Below, piece after piece: positions 25,301 to 39,240 of a stretch of DNA of 64,000 bases. The DNA is from Xanthostigma xanthostigma (taxonomy: Eukaryota; Arthropoda; Insecta; Raphidioptera; Raphidiidae). A program made the position numbers and the translations under genes. Location of the stretch: contig OY754465.1 in the NCBI GenBank assembly GCA_963575645.1, positions 30,887,501 to 30,951,500 on the forward strand, written 5' to 3'. The notes beneath the pieces are model-generated. The model had not been told where the DNA came from, did no database searches, and saw nothing but the letters and a program-made list of their open reading frames with translations. Position 1 is the stretch's first letter. Every line of letters begins with the position of its first letter.

Positions 25301-27573
25301 CAGTTTTTACATGCTTTATGACAATTAGGGGCAAATGAGTCCTTATAGGCAAAATTGCTTTATTTCATGAAGGTAAGTCTATTTACACTATAACATTCAG
25401 GTTTGGATCATTCTCTCATAAGAAAATGGAAACTGCATATTAACCATTATTTTAACGCTGACAAGCAGTTTTTACATGCTTTATGACAATTAGGGGCAAA
25501 TGAGTCCTTATAGGCAAAATTGCTTTATTTTATGAAGGTAAGTCTATTTACACTATAACATTCAGGTTTGGATCATTCTCTCATAAGAAAATGCAAACTG
25601 CATATTAACCATTATTTTAACGCAGACAAGCATTTTTTACATGCTTCACGACAATTGCGTGCAAATGAGTCCTTATAGGCAAAATTGCTTTATTTTACAA
25701 AGGTAAGTCTATTTACACTATAACATTCAGGTTTGGATCATTCTCTCATAAGAAAATGCAAACTGCATATTAACCATTATTTAAACGCAGACAAGCAGTT
25801 TTTACATGGCTTACGACAATTAGGTGCAAATGAGTCCTTATAGGCAAAATTGCTTTATTTCATGAGGGTAAGTCTATTTACACTATAACATTCAGGTTTA
25901 GATCATTCTCTCATAAGAAAATGCAAACTGCATATTTACTATCATTTTAACGCATACAAGCAGTTTTTACATGCTTTATGACAATTAGGTGCAAATTAAT
26001 CCTTATAGGCAAAATTGCTTTATTTTACAAAGGTAAGTCTATTTACACTATAACATTCAGGTTTGGATAATTCTCTCATAAGAAAATGCAAACTGCATAT
26101 TAACCATTATTTTAACACAGACAAGCAGTTTTTACATGCTTCACGACAATTGCGTGCAAATGAGTCCTTATAGGCAAAATTGCTTTATTTTACAAAGGTA
26201 AGTCTATTTTCACTATAACATTCAGGTTTGGATCATTCTCTCATAGGAAATGCAAACTGCATATTAACCATTATTTTAACGCATACAAGCAGTTTTTACA
26301 TTCTTTATGACAATTAGGGGCAAATGAGTCCTTATAGGCAAAATTGCTTTATTTCATGAAGGTAAGTCTATTTACGCTATAACATTCAGGTTTGGATCAT
26401 TCTCTCATAAGAAAATGCAAACTGCATATTAACCATTAGTTTAACGCATACAAGCAGTTTTTACATGCTTTATGACAATAAGGGCCAAATGAGTCCTTAT
26501 AGGCAAAATTGCTTTAATTCATGAAGGTAAGTCTATTTACACTATAATATTCAGGTTTGGATCATTCTCTCATAAGAAAATGCAAACTGCATATTAACCA
26601 TTATTTAACCGCTACAAGCAGTTTTTACATGCTTTATGACAATTAGGGGCAAATGAGTCCTTATAGGCAAAATTGCTTTATATCATGAAGGTAAGTCTAT
26701 TTACACTACAACATTCAGGTTTGGATCATTCTCTCATAAGAAAATGCAAACAGCATATTAACCATTATTTTAACGCAGACAAGCAGTTTTTACATGCTTC
26801 ACGACAATTGCGTGCAAATGAGTCCTTATAGGCAAAATTGCTTTATTTTACAAAGGTAAGTTTATTTACACTATAACATTCAGGTTTGGATCATTCTCTC
26901 ATAAGAAAATGCAAACTGCATATTAACCATTATTTTAACGCAGACAAGCAGTTTTTACATACTTTACGACAATTAGGTGCAAATGAGTCTTTATAGGCAA
27001 AATTGCTTTATTTCATGAGGGTAAGTCTATTTACACTATAACATTCAGGTTTGGATCATTCTCTCATAAGAAAATGCAAACTGCATATTTACTATCATTT
27101 TAACGCAGACAAGCAGTTTTTACATGCTTCACGACAATTGCGTGCAAATGAGTCCTTATAGGCAAAATTGCTTTATTTCATGAAGGTAAGTCTATTTACA
27201 CTATAACATTCAGGTTTGGATCTTTCTCTCATAAGAAAATGCAAACTGCATATTAACCATTATTTAAACGCAGACAAGCAGTTTTTACATGCTTTACGAC
27301 AATTAGGTGCAAATGAGTCCTTATAGGCAAAATTGCTTTATTTTACAAAGGTTAGTCTATTTTCACTATAACATTAAGGTTTGGATCATTCTCTCATAAG
27401 AAAATGCAAACTGCATATTAACTATTATTTTAACGCATACAAGCAGTTTTTACAAGCTTTATGACAATTAGGTGCAAATGAGTCCTTATAGGCAAAATTG
27501 CTTTATTTCATAAGGGTAAGTCTATTTACACTATTACATTCAGGTTTGGATCATTCGCTCATAAGAAAATGCA

Positions 27574-27730
27574 AACTGCATATTTACTATCATTTTAACG
27601 CATACAAGCAGTTTTTACATGCTTTAATGTGCAAATGAGTCTTTATAGGCAAAATTGCTTTATTTCATGAAGGTAAGTCTATTTACACTATAACATTCAG
27701 GTTTGGATCATTCTCTCATAAGAAAATGCA
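27574..27730 (+). repeat. 157-bp monomer with an 8-bp deletion, copy 1
   Basis: GCTTTAATGTGCAAATG replaces the normal GCTTTATGACAATTAGGTGC region, a loss of eight bases (27621). I found this allele in three nearby monomers only. Confidence 0.88.
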
Positions 27731-28224
27731 AACTGCATATTAACCATTATTTTAACGCATACAAGCAATTTTTACATTCTTTATGACAATTAGGGGCAAA
27801 TGAGTCCTTATAGGCAAAATTGCTTTATTTCATGAAGGTAAGTCTATTTACACTATAATATTCAGGTTTGGATCATTCTCTCATAAGAAAATGCAAACTG
27901 CATATTAACCATGATTTTAACGCTACAAGCAGTTTTTACATGCTTTATGACAATTAGGTGCAAATGAGTCCTTATAGGCAAAATTGCTTTATTTTACAAA
28001 GGTTAGTCTATTTTTACTATAACATTAAGGTTTGGATCATTCTCTCATAAGAAAATGCAAACTGCATATTAACTATTATTTTAACGCATACAAGCAGTTT
28101 TTACAAGCTTTATGACAATTAGGTGCAAATGAGTCCTTATAGGCAAAATTGCTTTATTTCATAAGGGTAAGTCTATTTACACTATTACATTCAGGTTTGG
28201 ATCATTCGCTCATAAGAAAATGCA

Positions 28225-28381
28225 AACTGCATATTTACTATCATTTTAACGCATACAAGCAGTTTTTACATGCTTTAATGTGCAAATGAGTCTTTATAGG
28301 CAAAATTGCTTTATTTCATGAAGGTAAGTCTATTTACACTATAACATTCAGGTTTGGATCATTCTCTCATAAGAAAATGCA
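28225..28381 (+). repeat. 157-bp monomer with an 8-bp deletion, copy 2
   Basis: Same allele at 28272, 651 bp after the first. The interval is four monomers minus 8 (this deletion) minus 1 (a CGCTACAAG monomer). It again follows a monomer with ACAAGCTTTATG and ATTCGCTC. Confidence 0.88.
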
Positions 28382-28711
28382 AACTGCATATTAACCATTA
28401 TTTTAACGCATACAAGCAATTTTTACATGCTTTATGACAATTAGGGGCAAATGAGTCCTTATAGGCAAAATTGCTTTATTTCATGAAGGTAAGTCTATTT
28501 ACACTATAATATTCAGGTTTGGATCATTCTCTCATAAGAAAATGCAAGCTGCATATTAACTATTATTTTAACGCATACAAGCAGTTTTTACAAGCTTTAT
28601 GACAATTAGGTGCAAATGAGTCCTTATAGGCAAAATTGCTTTATTTCATAAGGGTAAGTCTATTTACACTATTACATTCAGGTTTGGATCATTCGCTCAT
28701 AAGAAAATGCA

Positions 28712-28868
28712 AACTGCATATTTACTATCATTTTAACGCATACAAGCAGTTTTTACATGCTTTAATGTGCAAATGAGTCTTTATAGGCAAAATTGCTTTA
28801 TTTCATAAAGGTAAGTCTATTTACACTATAACATTCAGGTTTGGATCATTCTCTCATAAGAAAATGCA
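28712..28868 (+). repeat. 157-bp monomer with an 8-bp deletion, copy 3
   Basis: Same allele at 28759, 487 bp after the second, that is three monomers minus 8. It reads ATAAAGGTAAG where the earlier copies have ATGAAGG. Confidence 0.88.
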
Positions 28869-30352
28869 AACTGCATATTAACTATTATTTTAACGCATAC
28901 AAGCAGTTTTTACAAGCTTTATGACAATTAGGTGCAAATGGGTCCTTATAGGCAAAATTGCTTTATTTCATGAGGGTAAGTCTATTTACACTATAACATT
29001 CAGGTTTGGATCATTCGCTCATAAGAAAATGCAAACTGCATATTTACTATCATTTTAACGCATACAAGCAGTTTTTACATGCTTTATGACAATTAGGTGC
29101 AAATGAGTCTTTATAGGCAAAATTGATTTATTTAATGAAGGTAAGTCTATTTACACTATAACATTCAGGTTTGGATCATTCTCTCATAAGAAAATGCAAA
29201 CTGCATATTAACCATTATTTTAACGCATACAAGCAATTTTTACATGCTTTATGACAATTAGGGGCAAATGAGTCCTTATAGGCAAAATTGCTTTATTTCA
29301 TGAAGGTTAGTCTATTTACACTATAATATTCAGGTTTGGATCATTCTCTCATAAGTAAATGCAAACTGCATATTAACCATTATTTTAACGCTACAAGCAG
29401 TTTTTACATGCTTTATGACAATTAGGGGCAAATGAGTCCTTATAGGCAAAATTGCTTTATTTCATGAAGGTAAGTCTATTTACACTATAACATTCAGGTT
29501 TGGATCCTTCTCTCATAAGAAAATGCAAACTGCATATTAACCATTATTTTAACGCAGACAAGCAGTTTTTACAAGCTTCACGACAATTGCGTGCAAATGA
29601 GTCCTTATAGGCAAAATTGCTTTATTTTACAAAGGTAAGTTTATTTACACTATAACATTCAGGTTTGGATCATTCTCTCATAAGAAAATGCAAACTGCAT
29701 ATTAACCATTATTTAAACGCAGACAAGCAGTTTTTACATGCTTTACGACAATTAGGTGCAAATGAGTCTTTATAGGCAAAATTGCTTTATTTCATGAGGG
29801 TAAGTCTATTTACACTATAACTTTCAGGTTTGGATCATTCTCTCATAAGAAAATGCAAACTGCATATTAACCATTATTTTAACGCAGACAAGCAGTTTTT
29901 ACATGCTTTATGACAATTACGGGCAAATGAGTCCTTATAGGCAAAATTGCTTTATTTTATGAAGGTAAGTCTATTTTCACTATAACATTCAGGTTTGGAT
30001 CATTCTCTCATAAGAAAATGCAAACTGCATATTAACTATTATTTTAACGCATACAAGCAGTTTTTACATGCTTTATGACAATTAGGTGCAAATGAGTCTT
30101 TATAGGCAAAATTGCTTTATTTCATGAAGGTAAGTCTATTTACACTATAACATTCAGGTTTGGATCATTCTCTCATAAGAAAATGCAAACTGCATATTAA
30201 CCATTATTTTAACGCATACAAGCAATTTTTACATGCTTTATGACAATTAGGGGCAAATGAGTCCTTATTGGCAAAATTGCTTTATTTCATGAAGGTTAGT
30301 CTATTTACACTATAATATTCAGGTCTGGATCATTCTCTCATAAGAAAATGCA

Positions 30353-30498
30353 AACTGCATATTAATCATTATTTAAACACTACAAGCAGTTTTTACATGC
30401 TTTATGACAATTAGGGGCAAAATTGCTTTATTTTATGAAGGTAAGTCTATTTACACTATAACATTCAGGTTTAGATCATTCTCTCATAAGAAAATGCA
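30353..30498 (+). repeat. 146-bp monomer with an 18-bp deletion, copy 2
   Basis: Same 18-bp deletion and same ACACTACAAG and CAGGTCTGGATC variants as the monomer at 14240, 16,113 bp away. Both are followed by a monomer with TGCGTGCAAATTAG. The shared set shows descent from one event rather than independent slippage. Confidence 0.88.
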
Positions 30499-31324
30499 AA
30501 CTGCATATTAACCATTATTTTAACGCAGACAAGCAGTTTTTACATGCTTTACGACAATTGCGTGCAAATTAGTCCTTATAGGCAAAATTGCTTTATTTTA
30601 CAAAGGTAAGTTTATTTACACTATAACATTCAGGTTTGGATCATTCTCTCATAAGAAAATGCAAACTGCATATTAACCATTATTTGAAACGCAGACAAGC
30701 AGTTTTTACATGCTTTACGACAATTAGGTGCAAATGAGTCTTTATAGGCAAACTTGCTTTATTTCATGAAGGTAAGTCTATTTACACTATAACATTCAGG
30801 TTTGGATCATTCTCTCATAAGAAAATGCAAACTGCATATTAACCATTATTTTAACGCATACAAGCAGTTTTTACATGCTTTATGACAATTAGGGGCAAAT
30901 GAGTCCTTATAGGCAAAATTGCTTTATTTCATGAAGGTTAGTCTATTTACACTATAACATTCAGGTTTGGATCATTCACTCATAAGAAAATGCAAACTGC
31001 ATATTAACCATTATTTAAACGCAGACAAGCAGTTTTTACATGCTTTACGACAATTAGGTGCAAATGAATCTTTATAGGTAAAATTACTTTATTTCATGAG
31101 GGTAAGTCTATTTACACTATAACATTCAGGTTTGGATCATTCTCTCATAAGAAAATGCAAACTGCATATTAACCATTATTTTAACGCAGACAAGCAGTTT
31201 TTACATGCTTCACGACAATTGCGTGCAAATGAGTCCTTATAGGCAAAATTGCTATATTTTACAAAGGTAAGTCTATTTACACTATAACATTCAGGTTTGG
31301 ATCATTTTCTCAAAAGATAATGCA

Positions 31325-32479
31325 AACTGATCATTTCCTATTATTTTCACGCAGACAAACAGTATTTACATGCTTTATGACAATTAGGTGCAAATGAGTC
31401 CTTATAGGCAAAATTGCTTTATTTTACAAAGGTAAGTCTACTTAAACTATAACATTCAGGTTTGGATCATTCTCTCATTAGAAAATGAAAACTGCATATT
31501 TACTATCATTTTTACGCAGACAAGTAGTTTTTACATGCTTCACGACAATTAGGTGCGAATGAGTCCTTAGAATCAAAATTACTTTATTTTACAAGGGCAA
31601 GTCTATTTACACTATAACATTCAGGTTTGGATCATTCTCTCATAAGAAAATGCAAACTGCATATTAACTATTATTTTAACGCATTCAAGCAGTTTTTACA
31701 TGCTTTCTGACAATTAGAGGCAAATGAGTCCTTATAGGCAAAATTGCTTTATTTCATGAAGGTAAGTCTATTTACACTATAACATTCAGGTTTGGATTAT
31801 TTTCTCATAAGAAAATGCAAACTGCATATAAACCATTATTTTAACGCAGACAAGCAGTTTTTACATGGTTTACGACAATAAGGTGCAAATAAGTCCTTAA
31901 AGGCAAAATTGTTTTATTTTACAAAGGTAAGTCTACTTTCACTATAACATTCAGGTTTGGATCAGTCTCTCATAAGAAAATGCAAACTGCATATTAAACA
32001 TTATTTTAACGCTGACAAGCAGTTTTTACATGCTATATGACAATTAGGGGCAAATGAGTCATTATAGGCAAAATTGCTTTATTTAATGAAGGTATAACTA
32101 TTTACACTATTATATTCAGGTTTGGATCATTCTCTCATAAGAAAATGCAAACTGCATATTAACCATTATTTTAACGCAGACAAGCAGTTTTTACATGCTT
32201 TACGACAATTAGGTGCAAATGAGTCCTTATAGGCAAAATTGCTTTACTTTACAAAGGTAAGTTTACTTAAACTATAACATTCAGGTTTGGATCATTCTCT
32301 CATAAGAAAATGCAAACTGCATATTAACCATTATTTTAACGCAGAGAAGCAGTTTTTACATGCTTTACGACAATTAGGTGCAAATGAGTCTTTATAGGCA
32401 AAATTGCTTTATATCATGAGGGTAAGTCTATTTACACTATAACATTCAGGTTTGGATCATTCTCCCATAAGAAAATGCA
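31325..32479 (+). repeat. Landmark cassette, beta subtype, copy 2 (with M1)
   Basis: M1 (31325) is a variant form with ACAAACAGTATTTAC and TTTTACAAAGG, preceded by CTCAAAAGATAATGC. M2 follows, then CGCATTCAAG (31680), M4 with TACATGG, M5 with GGTATAACT at 32091, M6 and M7. From M2 on it matches 14551 at offset 16,939, and the whole set matches 48174 or its neighbourhood at offset 16,849. Confidence 0.87.
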
Positions 32480-34786
32480 AACTGCATATTAACCATTATT
32501 TTAACGCTGATAAGCAGTTTTTACATGCTTTACGACAATTAAGTGCAAATGAGTCCTTATAGGCAAAATTGCTTTATTTTACAAAGGTAAGTCTATTTTC
32601 ACTATAACATTCAGGTTTGGATCTTTCTCTCATAAGAAAATGCAAACTGCATATTAACTATTATTTTAACGCATACAAGCAGTTTTTACAAGCTTTATGA
32701 CAATTAGGTGCAAATGAGTCCTTATAGGCAAAATTGCTTTATTTCATGAGGGTAAGTCTATTTACACTATAACATTCAGGTTTGGATCATTCTCTCATAA
32801 GAAAATGCAAAATGCATATTTACTATCATTTTAACGCATACAAGCAGTTTTTACATGCTTTATGACAATTAGGTGCAAATGAGTCTTTATAGGCAAAATT
32901 GCTTTATTTCATGAAGGTAAGTCTACTTACACTATAACATTCAGGTTTGGATCATTCTCTCATAATAAAATGCAAACTGCATATTAACCATTATTTTAAC
33001 GCAAACAAGCAGTTTTTACATGCTTTATGACAATTATTGGCAAATGAGTCCATATAGGCTAAATTGCTTTATTTTACAAAGGTAAGTCTATTTACACTAT
33101 ACATTCAGGTTTGGATCATTCTCTCGTAAGAAAATGCAAACTGCATATTAACTATTATTTAAACGCAGACAAGCAGTTTTTACATGCTTTACGACAATTA
33201 AGTGCAAATGAGTCTTTATAGGCAAAATTGCTTAATTTCATGAGGGTAAGTCTATTTACACTATAACATTCAGGTTTGGATCATTCTCTCAAAAGAAAAT
33301 GCAAACTGCATATTTACTATCATTTTTACGCAGACAAGCAGTTTTTACATGCTTCACGACAATTGCGTGCAAATGAGTCCTTATAGGCAAAATTGCTTTA
33401 TTTTACAAAGGTAAGTCTATTTACACTATAACATTCAGGTTTGGATCATTCTCTCATAAGAAAATGCAAACTGCATATTAACCATTATTTTAACGCATAC
33501 AAGCAGTTTTTACATGCTTTATGACAATTAGGGGCAAATGAGTCCATATAGGCAAAATTGCTTTATTTTACAAAGGTAAGTCTATTTACACTATACATTC
33601 AGGTTTAAATCATTCTCTCGTAAGAAAATGCAAACTGCATATTAACCATTATTTAAACGCAGACAAGCAGTTTTTACATGCTTTATGACAATTAGGTGCA
33701 AATGAGTCTTTATAGGCATAATTGCTTTATTTCATGAAGGTAAGTCTATTTACACTATAATATTCAGGTTTGGATCATTCTCTCATAAGAAAATGCAAAC
33801 TGCATATTAACCATTATTTTAACGCTACAAGCAGTTTTTACATGCTTTATGACAATTAGGGGCAAATGAGTCCTTATAGGCAAAATTGCTTTATTTCATG
33901 AAGGTAAGTCTATTTACACTATAACATTCACGTTTGGATCATTCTCTCATGAGAAAATGCAAACTGCATATTAACCATTATTTTAACGCAGACAAGCAGT
34001 TTTTACATGCTTCACGACAATTGCGTGCAAATGAGTCCTTATAGGCAAAATTGCTTTATTTTAAAAAGGTAAGTTTATTTACACTATAACATTCAGGTTT
34101 GGATCATTCTCTCATAAGAAAATGCAAACTGCATATTAACCATTATTTAAACGCAGACAAGCAGTTTTTACATGCTTTACGACAATTATGTGCAAATGAG
34201 TCTTTATAGGCAAAATTGCTTTATTTCATGAGAGTAAGTCTATTTACACTATAACATTCAGGTTTGGATCATTCTCTCATAAGAAAATGCAAACTGCATA
34301 TTAACCATTATTTAAACGCAGCCAAGCAGTTTTTACATGCTTCACGACAATTGCGTGAAAATGAGTCCTTATAGGCAAAATTGCTTTATTTTACAAAGGT
34401 AAGTCTATTTACACTATAACATTCAGGTTTGGATCAATCTCTCATAAGAAAATGCAAACTGCATGTTAACCATTATTTTAACGCAGACAAGAAGTGTTTA
34501 CATGCTTTATGACAATTACGGGGAAATGAGTCCTTATAGGCAAAATTGCTTTATTTCATGAAGGTAAGTCTATTTACACTATAACATTCAGGTTTGGATC
34601 ATTCTCTCATAAGAAAATGCAAACTGCATATTAACCGTTATTTTAACGCAGACAAGCAGTTTTTACATGCTTCACGACAATTGCGTGCAAATGAGTCCTT
34701 ATAGGCAAAATTGCTTTATTTTACAAAGGTTAGTCTATTTACACTATAACATTCAGGTTTGGATCATTTTCTCAAAAAATAATGCA
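32480..34786 (+). repeat. Beta-to-alpha spacer 2
   Basis: Same ordered variants as the spacer at 15541: CGCTGATAAGC, TTATTGGC (33031), ACTATACATTC with GGTTTAAATC (33601), GGCATAATTGC once only and CTCATGAGAAAATG. It aligns to the third spacer at offset 17,674. Near 34.2 kb it lacks one monomer (the GCTTTTTTTCATGAAGGTTAG one) that is present in the other two spacers. Confidence 0.82.
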
Positions 34787-35941
34787 AACTGATCATTTCC
34801 TATTATTTTCACGCAGACAAGCAGTATTTACATGCTTTATGACAATTAGGTGCAAATGAGTCCTTATAGGCAAAATTGCTTTATTTCATAAAGGTAAGTC
34901 TACTTACACTATAACATTCAGGTTTGGATCATTCTCTCATTAGAAAATGAAAACTGCATATTTACTATCATTTTTACGCAGACAAGTAGTTTTTACATGC
35001 TTCACGACAATTAGGTGCGAATGAGTCCTTAGAAGCAAAATTACTTTTTTTTACAAAGGCAAGTCTATTTACACTATAACATTCAGGTTTGGATCATTCT
35101 CTCATAAGAAAATGCAAACTGCACATTTACTATCATTTTAACGCAGACAAGCAGTTTTTACATGCTTTACGACAATTAGGTGCAAATGAGTCCTTATAGG
35201 CAAAATTGCTTTATTTCATGAAGGTAAGTCTATTTACACTCTAACATTCAGGTTTGGATTATTTTCTCATAAGAAAATGCAAACTGAATATAAACCATTA
35301 TTTTAACGCAGACAAGCAGTTTTTACATAGTTTACGACAATAAGGTGCAAATAAGTCCTTAAAGGCAAAATTGTTTTATTTTACAAAGGTAAGTCTACTT
35401 TCACTATAACATTCAGGTTTGGATCAGTCTCTCATAAGAAAATGCAAACTGCATATTAAACATTATTTTAACGCTGACAAGCAGTTTTTACATGCTTTAT
35501 GACAATTAGGGGCAAATGAGTCATTTTAGGCAAAATTGCTTTATTTAATGAAGGTATAACTATTTACACTATTATATTCAGGTTTGGATCATTCTCTCAT
35601 AAGAAAATGCAAACTGCATATTAACCATTATTTTAACGCAGACAAGCAGTTTTTACATGCTTTACGACAATTAGGTGCAAATGAGTCCTTATAGGCAAAA
35701 TTGCTTTACTTTACAAAGGTAAGTTTACTTAAACTATAACATTCAGGTTTGGATCATTCTCTCATAAGAAAATGCAAACTGCATATTAACCATTATTTTA
35801 ACGCAGACAAGCAGTTTTTACATGCTTTACGACAATTAGGTGCAAATGAGTCTTTATAGGCAAAATTGCTTTATATCATGAGGGTAAGTCTATTTACACT
35901 ATAACATTCAGGTTTGGATCATTCTCTCATAAGAAAATGCA
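34787..35941 (+). repeat. Landmark cassette, alpha subtype, copy 4
   Basis: M1 (34787, preceded by CTCAAAAAATAATGC), M2, M3 with AACTGCACATTT, M4 with TACATAGTTTACG, M5 with GAGTCATTTTAGG and GGTATAACT at 35553, M6, M7. It lacks the one-base M2 loss seen at 18177 and 21143. A private change is AACTGAATATAAACC at the start of M4. Confidence 0.87.
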
Positions 35942-36106
35942 AACTGCATATTTACTATCATTTTAACGCATACAAGCAGTTTTTACATGCTTTACGACAA
36001 TTAGGTGTAAATGAGTCTTTATAGGCAAAATTGCTTTATTTCATGAGGGTAAGTCTATTTTCACTATAACATTCAGGTTTGGATCATTCTCTCATAAGAA
36101 AATGCA

Positions 36107-38700
36107 AACTGCATATTAACTATTATTTTAACGCTACAAGCAGTTTTTACAAGCTTTATGACAATTAGTTGCAAATGAGTCCTTATAGGCAAAATTGCTT
36201 TATTTCATTAGGGGAAGTCTATTTACACTATAACATTCAGGTTTGGATCATTCTCTCATAAGAAAATGCAAAAACTGCATATTAACCATTATTTTAACGC
36301 ATACAAGCAGTTTTTACATGCTTTATGACAATTAGGGGCAAATGAGTCCTTATAGGCAAAATAGCTTTATTTCATGAAGGTAAGTCTATTTACACTATAA
36401 TATTCAGGTTTGGATCATTCTCTCATAAGAAAATGCAAACTGTATATTAACCATTATTTTAACGCTACAAGCAGTTTTTACATGCTTTATGACAATTAGG
36501 GGCAAATGAGTCCTTATAGGCAAAATTGCTTTATTTCATGAAGGTAAGTCTATTTACACTATAACATTCAGGTTTGGATCATTCTCTCATAAGAAAATGC
36601 AAACTGCATATTAACCATTATTTTAACGCAGACAAGCAGTTTTTACATGCTTCACGACAATTGCGTGCAAATGAGTCCTTATAGGCAAAATTGCTTTATT
36701 TTACAAAGGTAAGTCTATTTTCACTATAACGTTCAGGTTTGGATCATTCTCTCATAAGAAAATGCAAACTGCATATTAACCATTATTTTAACGCATACAA
36801 GCAGTTTTTACATGCTTTATGACAATTAGGGGCAAATGAGTCCTTATAGGCAAAATTGCTTTATTTCATGAAGGTAAGTCTATTTAAACTATAACATTCA
36901 GGTTTGGATCATTCTCTCATAAGAAAATGGAAACTGCATATTAACCATTATTTTAACGCTGACAAGCAGTTTTTACATGCTTTATGACAATTAGGGGCAA
37001 ATGAGTCCTTATAGGCAAAATTGTTTTATTTCATGAAGGTAAGTCTATTTACACTATAACATTCAGGTTTGGATCATTCTCTCATAAGAAAATGCAAACT
37101 GCATAATAACCATTATTTTAACGCAGACAAGCAGTTTTTACATGCTTCACGACAATTGCGTGCAAATGAGTCCTTATAGGCAAAATTGCTTTATTTTACA
37201 AAGGTAAGTCTATTTACACTATAACATTCAGGTTTGGATCATTCTCTCATAAGAAAATTCAAACTGCATATTAACCATTATTTAAACGCAGACAAGCAGT
37301 TATTACATGCTTTACGACAATTAGGTGCAAATGAGTCTTTATAGGCAAAATTGCTTTATTTCATGAGGGTAAGTCTATTTACACTATAACATTCAGGTTT
37401 GGATCATTCTTTCATAAGAAAATGCAAACTGCATATTTACTATCATTTTCACGCAGACAAGCAGTTTTTACATGCTTCACGACAATTGCGTGCAAATGAG
37501 TCCTTATAGGCCAAATTGCTTTATTTTACAAAGGTAAGTCTATTTTCACTATAACATTCAGGTTTGGATCATTCTCTCATAAGAAAATGCAAACTGCATA
37601 TTAACCATTATTTTAACGCATACAAGCAGTTTTTACATGCTTTATGACAATTAGGGGCAAATGAGTCCTTATAGGCAAAATTGCTTTATTTCATGAAGGT
37701 AAGTCTATTTACACTATAACATTCAGGTTTGGATCATTCTCTCATAAGAAAATGCAAACTGCATATTAACCATTATTTTAACGCAAAAAGCAGTTTTTAC
37801 ATGCTTTATGAAAATTAGGGGCAAATGAGTCCTTATAGGCAAAATTGCTTTATTTCATGAAGGTAAGTGTATTTACACTATAACATTCAGGTTTAGATCA
37901 TTCTCTCATAAGAAAATGCAAACTGCATATTAACCATTATTTAAACGCAGACAAGCAGTTTTTACATGCTTTACGACAATTAGGTGCAAATGAGTCCTTA
38001 TAGGCAAAATTGCTTTATTTCATGAGGGTAAGTCTATTTACACTATAACATTCAGGTTTGGATCATTCTCTCATAAGAAAATGCAAACTGCATATTAACT
38101 ATTATTTTAACGCTACAAGCAGTTTTTACAAGCTTTATGACAATTAGTTGCAAATGAGTCCTTATAGGCAAAATTGCTTTATTTCATTAGGGGAAGTCTA
38201 TTTACACTATAACATTCAGGTTTGGATCATTCTCTCATAAGAAAATGCAAAAACTGCATATTAACCATTATTTTAACGCATACAAGCAGTTTTTACATGC
38301 TTTATGACAATTAGGGGCAAATGAGTCCTTATAGGCAAAATTGCTTTATTTCATGAAGGTAAGTCTATTTACACTATAATATTCAGGTTTGGATCATTCT
38401 CTCATAAGAAAATGCAAACTGTATATTAACCATTATTTTAACGCTACAAGCAGTTTTTACATGCTTTATGACAATTAGGGGCAAATGAGTCCTTATAGGC
38501 AAAATTGCTTTATTTCATGAAGGTAAGTCTATTTACACTATAACATTCAAGTTTGGATCATTCTCTCATAAGAAAATGCAAACTGCATATTAACCATTAT
38601 TTTAACGCAGACAAGCAGTTTTTACATGCTTCACGACAATTGCGTGCAAATGAGTCCTTATAGGCAAAATTGCTTTATTTTACAAAGGTAAGTCTATTTA
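36107..38700 (+). repeat. 1,979-bp staggered duplication
   Basis: The monomer order CGCTACAAG with ACAAGCTTTATG and TTAGTTGC, then GCAAAAACTG, then TGTATATTAACC, starts at 36107 and again at 38086, 1,979 bp later (twelve monomers minus one base). Both match filler 2 from 22462. The copies separate after about four monomers because the first lacks the ACATTTAGG monomers present in the second and in filler 2. The end given is approximate. Confidence 0.78.
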
Positions 38701-39075
38701 CACTATAACATTTAGGTTTGGATCATTCTCTCATAAGAAAATGCAAACTGCATATTTACTATCATTTTAACGCATACAAGCAGTTTTTACATGCTTTATG
38801 ACAATTAGGTGCAAATGAGTCTTTATAGGCAAAATTGCTTTATTTAATGAGGGTAAGTCTATTTACACTATAACATTTAGGTTTGGATCATTTTCTCATA
38901 AGAAAATGCAAACTGCATATATACCGTTATTTTAACGCAGACAAGCAGTTTTTACATGGTTTACGACAATTAGGTGCAAATGAGTCCTTATAGGCAAAAT
39001 TGCTTTATTTCATGAGGGTAAGTCTATTTACACTATAACATTCAGGTTTAGATCATTCTCTCATAAGAAAATGCA

Positions 39076-39240
39076 AACTGCATATTTACTATCATTTTAA
39101 CGCATACAAGCAGTTTTTACATGCTTTATGACAATTAGGTGCAAATGAGTCCTTATAGGCAAAATTGCTTTATTTTACAAAGGTAAGTCTATTTACACTA
39201 TAACATTCAGGTTTGGATTATTCTCTCATAAGAAAATGCA
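39076..39240 (+). repeat. Type D monomer (reference copy)
   Basis: This 165-bp haplotype begins AACTGCATATTTACTATC in place of AACTGCATATTAACCATT. It continues with TTTTAACGCATAC, CTTTATGACAATTAGGTGC and TTTTACAAAGG. A sister form has TTTTCACGCAGAC with the type A middle and GGCTAAATTGC. Type D typically follows type C monomers in the filler runs. Confidence 0.85.

Larger units (their letters stand above)
27244..28868 (+). repeat. Nested 651-bp and 487-bp local duplications
   Basis: A block of three to four monomers is present three times, tagged by the 8-bp-deletion monomer. Shared accompanying variants are GGTTAGTC with ACATTAAGG, ACAAGCTTTATG, CATAAGGGTAAG, ACTATTACATTC and ATTCGCTC. The monomer at 27896 looks like a hybrid of a CGCTACAAG monomer and the right part of the one at 27244, which would be the first junction. 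Unequal exchange at two different spacings explains the pattern. Confidence 0.82.
22297..31324 (+). repeat. Long filler run 2
   Basis: About 9 kb of ordinary monomers between the alpha cassette at 21143 and the beta cassette at 31325. Markers shared with other fillers: GCAAAAACTG (22623), GGTTTCGAAATTC (25071), GCATTTTTTAC (near 25630) and the 146-bp monomer (30353). Its segment 27.2-28.9 kb carries a ladder of local duplications not seen in other fillers. The left part aligns to 35.9 kb onward at offset 13,645. Confidence 0.83.
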
